This document shows, piece by piece, positions 7,347-11,867 of a stretch of DNA of 11,867 nt. Below the pieces are notes generated by a model. It was given only the letters and a program-made list of their open reading frames with translations, made no database searches and was not told the origin of the DNA. This DNA comes from an uncultured bacterium (GTDB taxonomy: Bacteria; Bacteroidota; Bacteroidia; Bacteroidales; Paludibacteraceae), in contig CAMTOX010000019.1 of the NCBI GenBank assembly GCA_947074225.1, positions 1-11,867 on the forward strand, in the 5' to 3' direction. Made by a program: the position numbers and the translations under genes. Position 1 is the first letter of the stretch. The number at the start of each line of letters is the position of its first letter.

Positions 7347-9287
7347 ATGAAAAGAATCACATCATTACTTCTACTTCTGTGTCTTGTTACAGCAGCCTTT
7401 GCTCAAATTCTTGAGCCTATACGTTGGGAGGTTTCAGAACAACGTGTTGACAAAAACACTGTAGAACTAACATTCACAGCAACCATCGACAACGGATGGC
7501 ACCTTTATGGTTTAACCTTGCCGGCCGACGGCCCAAAACCAACCCAGTTTAACTATACCACTCTTCACGACGCTGAGTTAGAAGGCGGTCCTGTTACCAA
7601 CTCTAAACTTATAGAGAAATTCGACGAAATGTTTGATGCCAACCTAAATTGGTACGAAGGTAAAACAGTATTTACTCAAAAAATTGCCGTTACAAGCGAT
7701 GCTTATGTCATTAAAGGAGAAATTGAATACATGGGTTGTAACGACGAAAGTTGTATCTCACCATTCCCAGAAGAATTCGAATTCACAGGTAAAGACGCCG
7801 TGATTGCTGAAACTCCAGCTGAAGAATCAACCTCTATTGCTGAAGCTATCGAAGAATTCGACATGTACGCTCCGGTAATAGATCAACTTAGAGCATACAA
7901 CAATCCAGATACAGAAGGTTCTGAATCACTTTGGATGGTATTCTTCCTAGGTTTAATTGGTGGCTTTGTAGCCTTGCTTACACCATGTGTATGGCCTATT
8001 ATTCCTATGACCGTAAGTTTCTTTTTAAAACGTTCTAAAGATACAAGCAAAGGACGTCGTGATGCTGTATTATATGGTTTATCAATTATCATTATCTATG
8101 TTTTATTGGGAATCATCATCACCTCTATCTTTGGTGCAAGTGCATTAAATAGTCTATCGACCAATGCATTCTTCAATCTTTTCTTCTTTGCATTATTAGT
8201 TGTATTCGCGGTATCATTCTTTGGTGCTTTTGAATTAACGCTACCTGCATCGTGGACAAGCAAATTAGACCAGAAAGCTGAAACAACTTCAGGTATCCTA
8301 AGCATTTTGCTTATGGCATTTACATTGGTACTTGTTTCATTCTCTTGTACTGGTCCTATCATCGGAACACTACTTGTTGAAGTTTCAACCACAGGTTCAT
8401 TACTTTCGCCAATCATAGGTATGTTAGGTTTCGCCATAGCTTTGGCACTTCCTTTCAGTCTTTTTGCTTTCTTCCCAACATGGTTGAAATCGATGCCTCG
8501 TTCTGGCGGTTGGATGAATTCAGTAAAAGTAGTTTTAGGTTTCTTAGAGTTAGCACTATCATTAAAATTCCTTTCGGTAGCCGACCTTGCTTATGGATGG
8601 GGAATCCTTGATCGCGAAACATTCATCGTTCTTTGGGTGGTTATCTTCGCTATGTTAGGTTTCTATTTATTAGGTAAAATTCGCTTACCTCACGACGACA
8701 AAGTGGAAAAAATATCAGTAACACGTATGATGCTTGCTATTGTATCACTTGCTTTTGCCATCTACCTTATTCCTGGTCTTTGGGGAGCTCCTTTACGCTC
8801 TGTAAGCGCGTTCTCACCACCACTCTATACTCAAGACTTCAACTTATATGAGAATGAAGTACATGCACATTTCGACAACTATGAAGCCGGTATGCGTTAT
8901 GCACAAGAGAAAAACAAACCTGTATTGGTAGACTTCTCTGGATTTGGTTGTGTAAACTGTCGTAAAATGGAAGCTGCAGTATGGACAAACGAAGAGGTAG
9001 CTAACCACTTAAATAATGACTTTGTATTGATTACTCTAATGGTCGACGATAAAACACCATTGGCTAAACCATATACAGTAGAAATAAACGGTCGTAAACG
9101 TACAATCTCAACAATTGGCGACCACAACAGCTACATTCAAAGTCATAAGTTTGGAGCTAGTGCGCAACCTTTCTATGTAACACTTGACACAGAAGGTAAT
9201 CCAATTAATGGTTCTTATGCCTTTAACGAAAATCCTGCAGAGTTTGTAGAATACTTGAGAACAGGTATAAACAACTTTAAAAAATAA
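7347..9287 (+). CDS. dsbD: Thiol:disulfide interchange protein DsbD
   Basis: 646 residues, close to the usual length. It moves electrons from cytoplasmic thioredoxin across the inner membrane to periplasmic oxidoreductases. Domain order is the full three-part DsbD: signal peptide 1-19 (MKRITSLLLLLCLVTAAFA); periplasmic alpha domain about 20-150 with its cysteine pair C131/C136 (GCNDESC); a membrane core about 195-480 with several hydrophobic helices and the redox pair C214 (LTPCVWP) and C334 (FSCTGP); and a C-terminal thioredoxin-like gamma domain with C535-V-N-C538 and a cis-proline in AQPFYV (about 606-611). The gamma domain has an extra loop (KPYTVEINGRKRTIST, 574-589), which I believe is typical of Bacteroidota members. 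All six redox cysteines are present, so it should be functional. It is monocistronic between its own promoter and terminator. A ScsB- or CcdA-type relative is less likely given the full domain set. Confidence 0.93.
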   Translation: MKRITSLLLLLCLVTAAFAQILEPIRWEVSEQRVDKNTVELTFTATIDNGWHLYGLTLPADGPKPTQFNYTTLHDAELEGGPVTNSKLIEKFDEMFDANLNWYEGKTVFTQKIAVTSDAYVIKGEIEYMGCNDESCISPFPEEFEFTGKDAVIAETPAEESTSIAEAIEEFDMYAPVIDQLRAYNNPDTEGSESLWMVFFLGLIGGFVALLTPCVWPIIPMTVSFFLKRSKDTSKGRRDAVLYGLSIIIIYVLLGIIITSIFGASALNSLSTNAFFNLFFFALLVVFAVSFFGAFELTLPASWTSKLDQKAETTSGILSILLMAFTLVLVSFSCTGPIIGTLLVEVSTTGSLLSPIIGMLGFAIALALPFSLFAFFPTWLKSMPRSGGWMNSVKVVLGFLELALSLKFLSVADLAYGWGILDRETFIVLWVVIFAMLGFYLLGKIRLPHDDKVEKISVTRMMLAIVSLAFAIYLIPGLWGAPLRSVSAFSPPLYTQDFNLYENEVHAHFDNYEAGMRYAQEKNKPVLVDFSGFGCVNCRKMEAAVWTNEEVANHLNNDFVLITLMVDDKTPLAKPYTVEINGRKRTISTIGDHNSYIQSHKFGASAQPFYVTLDTEGNPINGSYAFNENPAEFVEYLRTGINNFKK

Positions 9288-9305
9288 ATACTACACGTGT
9301 AGTAT
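9288..9305. repeat. Perfect 18-bp palindrome right after the dsbD stop
   Basis: ATACTACACGTGTAGTAT is exactly self-complementary and begins at the base after the TAA stop (9285-9287). It could be a dimer-binding DNA site or the base of a 3' RNA structure next to the terminator at 9315-9353. With no loop it is a poor hairpin by itself. Confidence 0.6.
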
Positions 9306-9314
9306 ATCAAATAG

Positions 9315-9360
9315 ATAATGCGTTGTCTCTCTAAGATAGAGACAACGCATTATTATTTTA
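9315..9360 (+). terminator. Intrinsic terminator of dsbD
   Basis: A 16-bp perfect stem (ataatgcgttgtctct 9315-9330 with agagacaacgcattat 9338-9353) has a 7-nt loop and is followed by the T-rich tatttta. It lies 27 bases after the dsbD stop. The tail is a weak T-run but the stem is very stable. Confidence 0.85.
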
Positions 9361-9556
9361 TGAGATAATCTGGAAAATAAAAGATATAGCTGCAATAATG
9401 CAACTATTTGAAATTGCTGCAATAACAGATTCAAAAACAGAATTGCATTGTTAAATTAATATTATAAAGATATTATTGAGCAATACAACTAATAATATCA
9501 GAATTAACAAATAAGTGGAATTACTAGAGTCTGCCAGATGTTATTACAGAATAAGA

Positions 9557-9617
9557 CAAGACTATGAACTGAAATAATAATAAAACATGAAACAGAAACC
9601 ATTAAAGCATAGTCTTG
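9557..9617. repeat. 10-bp inverted repeat with 41-nt loop
   Basis: caagactatg (9557-9566) and catagtcttg (9608-9617) are exact reverse complements separated by 41 AT-rich bases. It could close an RNA domain or be chance; no gene overlaps it apart from a 26-codon frame beginning in the loop. Confidence 0.4.
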
Positions 9618-9872
9618 AAACGCTAACCAAAAGGAAGAAAATTAAGTTACTAATAGTGGCCTCTTAAAACGCAATATCGATATAGAAACTTTAAACAAGG
9701 GAATAATAGACTAGGTTATAATTCATTTTATGGAATAGTTTGAAAAAGTAACCCAGGAAATAGTGACAAGATGATTACTTTACTTTTCATAGTTTTAAGG
9801 AATAAATGCTCTATTAAAAAACAGAATTCAAGCAATATTTATTATGCTCCAAAGCTACAGATAAAAGAGATT

Positions 9873-9919
9873 AAAGAGGGACCAAATTCGGATCCTATAT
9901 CCGAATTTGGTCCCTCTTT
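9873..9919. terminator. Perfect 20-bp hairpin, terminator-like or ncRNA end
   Basis: Arm 9873-9892 (aaagagggaccaaattcgga) pairs without mismatch with 9900-9919 across a 7-nt loop (tcctata). The plus-strand tail is T-rich but interrupted (ctttgtttc). The 9-mer tccctcttt of the 3' arm recurs at 9933-9941, allowing an alternative pairing with the 5' arm. No gene ends just upstream, so if it is a terminator, it may close an unannotated RNA between 9361 and 9870. Confidence 0.55.
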
Positions 9920-9937
9920 GTTTCAACTTTAATCCCT

Positions 9938-9976
9938 CTTTGATAGGTAAAAAGAGAACGCTTTGATAGTATCAAA
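9938..9976. promoter_or_regulatory. Repeated CTTTGATAG motif with palindrome upstream of grpE
   Basis: CTTTGATAG occurs at 9938-9946 and again at 9961-9969, 23 bases apart. The second copy forms the odd palindrome TTTGATA-G-TATCAAA (9962-9976). Such symmetry is typical of a dimeric regulator site. It lies about 185-220 bases upstream of grpE, which is far for a direct operator, so the role is uncertain. Confidence 0.35.
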
Positions 9977-10159
9977 AGAAAAGAAGATATGAATGAGAAG
10001 TTAGATGAAAACATGCCAGATACTGACAAGAATACAGAACGATTTTAACATACACTGCCAAAGTATCAATAAATCAGAAATTATATGACAGAATAGCCTA
10101 AAAAAAAGAGTTGGCAAACTATTTGAGTTAAGATGAAAATATAGGTAAAACATACTATT

Positions 10160-10750
10160 ATGAAAACAGAAAACAATCAGAATCAAGGTAAAGAACAAGA
10201 AGAGGTTCTAAATGAACCCATGGCAGAGACTCAAGAACTAAATACTCCAGAGGATCAACCACAAGAAGAGATTAAAGAGGAAGAATTGGAAGTAGAAGAG
10301 AATAAAGATAACGAATGGGCGGAAAAATATAATCATTTAAACAATGATTACTTACGTCTTATGGCCGACTTCGACAATTATAGAAAGCGTACTATAAAAG
10401 AGAAAGCAGAGTTAATTAAGAATGGTGGCGAACGTGTTATCTTGGATCTTTTACCCGTAGTCGATAATTTTGAACGTGCATTGAAGACTATGGAGTGTGC
10501 TGCTGATGTGGCATCAATAAAAGAGGGTGTAGAGCTTATTTACCAACAATTGCTCAAGATGCTAAAACAGAATGGTGTAGAAGAGATACCTACTGCCGAC
10601 GTAGATTTTGACACAGAGTATCACGAAGCAATTACCACTATACCGGCCCCAACTCCTGAGATGAAGGATAAAATTATTGATTGCACAACAAAAGGATACA
10701 AAATGAACGACAAAGTTATTCGTCATTCTAAAGTTGTTGTAGGACAATAA
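10160..10750 (+). CDS. grpE: Nucleotide exchange factor GrpE
   Basis: 196 residues, normal for the family. GrpE dimers release ADP from DnaK and so reset the chaperone cycle with DnaJ, in the cytoplasm. Residues 1-50 are an acidic, low-complexity, presumably disordered tail common in Bacteroidota GrpE. Residues 51-90 form the start of the long coiled-coil helix with the signature LMADFDNYRKRT (67-78). VVDNFERAL follows at 100-108, and the C-terminal beta-wing domain has DTEYHEAI (151-158) and KGYKMNDKVIRHSKVVV (178-194). The ATG at 10160 is the natural start; the next Met (21) would only trim the disordered tail. It lies 121 bases upstream of dnaJ in the same direction, the usual arrangement in this phylum. 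Heat-shock control is expected from family knowledge, but no regulatory element was identified. Confidence 0.96.
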   Translation: MKTENNQNQGKEQEEVLNEPMAETQELNTPEDQPQEEIKEEELEVEENKDNEWAEKYNHLNNDYLRLMADFDNYRKRTIKEKAELIKNGGERVILDLLPVVDNFERALKTMECAADVASIKEGVELIYQQLLKMLKQNGVEEIPTADVDFDTEYHEAITTIPAPTPEMKDKIIDCTTKGYKMNDKVIRHSKVVVGQ

Positions 10751-10871
10751 ACATAATATTACCATTGAAGTTGTATATCTATATAGATTATCAACTTGCA
10801 CTGAATAATGTATGGCATATACATTGAACATTTCTAAATTTATCAAAGAAACAAATATATAGTTTAGCATA
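10751..10871 (+). other. grpE-dnaJ spacer
   Basis: 121 bases with two weak hairpins: aagttg/caactt (10768-10773 with 10792-10797, inner atct/agat) and atgtat/atacat (10808-10813 with 10819-10824). Neither has a T-run, so read-through from grpE into dnaJ is likely; they might be RNA processing or stability elements. Confidence 0.35.
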
Positions 10872-11855
10872 ATGGCAAAACGAGATTACTACGAGATATT
10901 GGGTGTTAGTAAAACAGCTACAGCCGAGGAGATTAAAAAAGCCTATCGAAAACAGGCCATAAAATATCACCCGGATAAGAACCCAGACGACAAGGAAGCA
11001 GAAGAGAAATTTAAAGCTGCTGCCGAGGCTTATGAGGTATTGAGCGATGAACAGAAACGCGCACGATACGATCAGTTCGGACATGAAGGCATGAGCGGTG
11101 CTGGAGGCTTTGGCGGAGGCGGAGGCTTCGGCGGAGGCGGAATGAACATGGACGACATCTTTGAACAATTTGGAGATATTTTCGGCGGACACTTTGGCGG
11201 ATTTAGCAGCGGATTTGGAGGTGGACGTAGCAGTAGAGGACAAAGAGTACGCAAAGGCTCTGACCTTAGAGTACGCGTAAAACTTTCACTCAAAGATATT
11301 GCTACTGGAGTTGAAAAGAAAATTAAAGTCAATAAGTTTGTAAGTTGTACACATTGTAATGGAACAGGTGGTAAAGATGGTCATACCACAACTTGTCAGA
11401 CTTGTCATGGATCTGGTTTCGTTACACAAATGCAACGCACCATATTAGGCAATATGCAAACTCAAGCACCATGTCCAACTTGTCATGGCGATGGCAAAAT
11501 TATCACCGAAAAGTGTACTTACTGTAACGGCGAAGGGGTGACTAAACAAGAAGAGGTAATCACATTTAACATACCGGCTGGTGTAGCAGAAGGAATGCAA
11601 CTCTCTATGCAAGGTAAGGGTAATGCGGCAAGACATGGCGGTGTAAATGGCGATTTATTAATCGTGATTGAAGAAGAACCACACCCACAACTTATTAGAG
11701 ATCATAATAATCTTATATACAATTTGCTTTTAAGTGTGCCACAAGCCCTACCTTGCGGGGCCATAGAGGTGCCTTCTGTATACGGTAAAGTAACAGTAAT
11801 GATCGACAAAGGAACGCAACCGTGTCAAGTTGTGGCTACTACGCAAGAAATGTAA
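10872..11855 (+). CDS. dnaJ: Chaperone protein DnaJ (3' end corrupted or incomplete)
   Basis: The frame gives 327 residues, whereas type I DnaJ is usually about 370-390. DnaJ delivers unfolded clients to DnaK and stimulates its ATPase. Seen in order: J domain 4-70 with the HPD triad at 33-35; Gly/Phe-rich linker about 76-118 (GGFGGGG repeats, then [13 protein letters not shown]); zinc-binding domain with all four CxxCxGxG motifs at C159/C162, C175/C178, C201/C204 and C215/C218; client-binding C-terminal domain from about 230. From about residue 292 the sequence departs from family expectation (ALPCGAIEV where AALGG-like is usual; [14 protein letters not shown] where GTQPGKVLRLRGKG is usual) and stops. 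Because the contig ends 12 bases later, I infer sequencing errors and that the real gene runs off the contig. A true truncation is the less likely alternative. Confidence 0.93.
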   Translation: MAKRDYYEILGVSKTATAEEIKKAYRKQAIKYHPDKNPDDKEAEEKFKAAAEAYEVLSDEQKRARYDQFGHEGMSGAGGFGGGGGFGGGGMNMDDIFEQFGDIFGGHFGGFSSGFGGGRSSRGQRVRKGSDLRVRVKLSLKDIATGVEKKIKVNKFVSCTHCNGTGGKDGHTTTCQTCHGSGFVTQMQRTILGNMQTQAPCPTCHGDGKIITEKCTYCNGEGVTKQEEVITFNIPAGVAEGMQLSMQGKGNAARHGGVNGDLLIVIEEEPHPQLIRDHNNLIYNLLLSVPQALPCGAIEVPSVYGKVTVMIDKGTQPCQVVATTQEM

Positions 11856-11867
11856 ACCGTAGGGAAA

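Larger units (their letters stand above)
9361..10159. other. Long apparently non-coding region before grpE
   Basis: About 800 bases without a convincing protein gene; frames are closed by frequent stops on both strands. It contains a direct repeat gctgcaataa (9389-9398, 9416-9425), an inverted repeat caagactatg/catagtcttg (9557-9566, 9608-9617), a perfect 20-bp hairpin (9873-9919), and a TTTGATA-G-TATCAAA palindrome (9962-9976). Two very short frames (9587-9667, 26 residues, lysine-rich; 9989-10048, 19 residues) are within chance expectation. The last part should hold the grpE promoter, but I find no consensus TTTG/TAnnTTTG pair and no CIRCE element. I recognise no known RNA family. Confidence 0.55.

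Noticed and set aside
10001..10198. 65-residue minus-strand frame before grpE
   Set aside because: Overlaps the grpE start, has no recognisable features beyond AT-driven Phe/Ile/Leu content, and no promoter was seen.
10791..11332. Minus-strand frames opposite dnaJ (150 and 86 residues)
   Set aside because: They are shadows of the Gly-rich and lysine-rich dnaJ coding sequence, rich in Ser/Ala or Pro only because of that.
1..11867. CRISPR array, insertion sequence, phage or defence-island genes
   Set aside because: No regularly spaced identical repeats, transposase, integrase, toxin-antitoxin or restriction gene is visible; the direct repeats found are single pairs or coding TSP3 units.

Overview
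The window looks like a metagenomic or draft-genome contig from a member of the Bacteroidota (probably Bacteroidia). Four things point there: a type IX secretion (T9SS) C-terminal sorting domain, a DUF5723-type outer-membrane protein with thrombospondin type 3 repeats, Bacteroidota-type promoter boxes (TTTG / TAnnTTTG) with no clear Shine-Dalgarno sequences, and AT-rich DNA. Both contig ends carry sequencing artefacts. Bases 1-48 are Illumina adapter. The last ~120 bases appear error-rich and place a probably false stop codon in dnaJ.

Layout. 49-1506 (+): 3' part of a DUF5723-like surface protein ending in six calcium-binding TSP3 repeats, followed by a strong terminator (1548-1592). 1593-1985: convergent intergenic region with several hairpins. 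1986-5750 (-): a 1254-residue T9SS-secreted GLUG-repeat protein with an internally duplicated N-terminal half, tandem Ig-like modules and a sorting domain. 5751-6196: its upstream region, with a 20-bp tandem repeat and a candidate promoter. 6243-6317 (-): tRNA-His with its own promoter and terminator. 6380-7090 (+): AlkD-like HEAT-repeat DNA alkylation repair protein. 7347-9287 (+): DsbD-type thiol:disulfide interchange protein with its own promoter and terminator. 9354-10159: an unusually long (~800 bp) apparently non-coding stretch with a perfect 20-bp hairpin and smaller symmetric elements. 10160-10750 and 10872-11855 (+): grpE and dnaJ, the co-chaperone pair of DnaK.

The genes do not form one pathway. 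The two surface/secreted proteins would act at or outside the outer membrane, DsbD supplies reducing power to the periplasm, and grpE-dnaJ is a conserved heat-shock pair. I do not see a convincing new multi-gene system. The most open items are the GLUG/Ig secreted protein with its repeat-bearing upstream region, the TSP3 protein that lacks an OmpA domain, and the structured ~800-bp gap before grpE.
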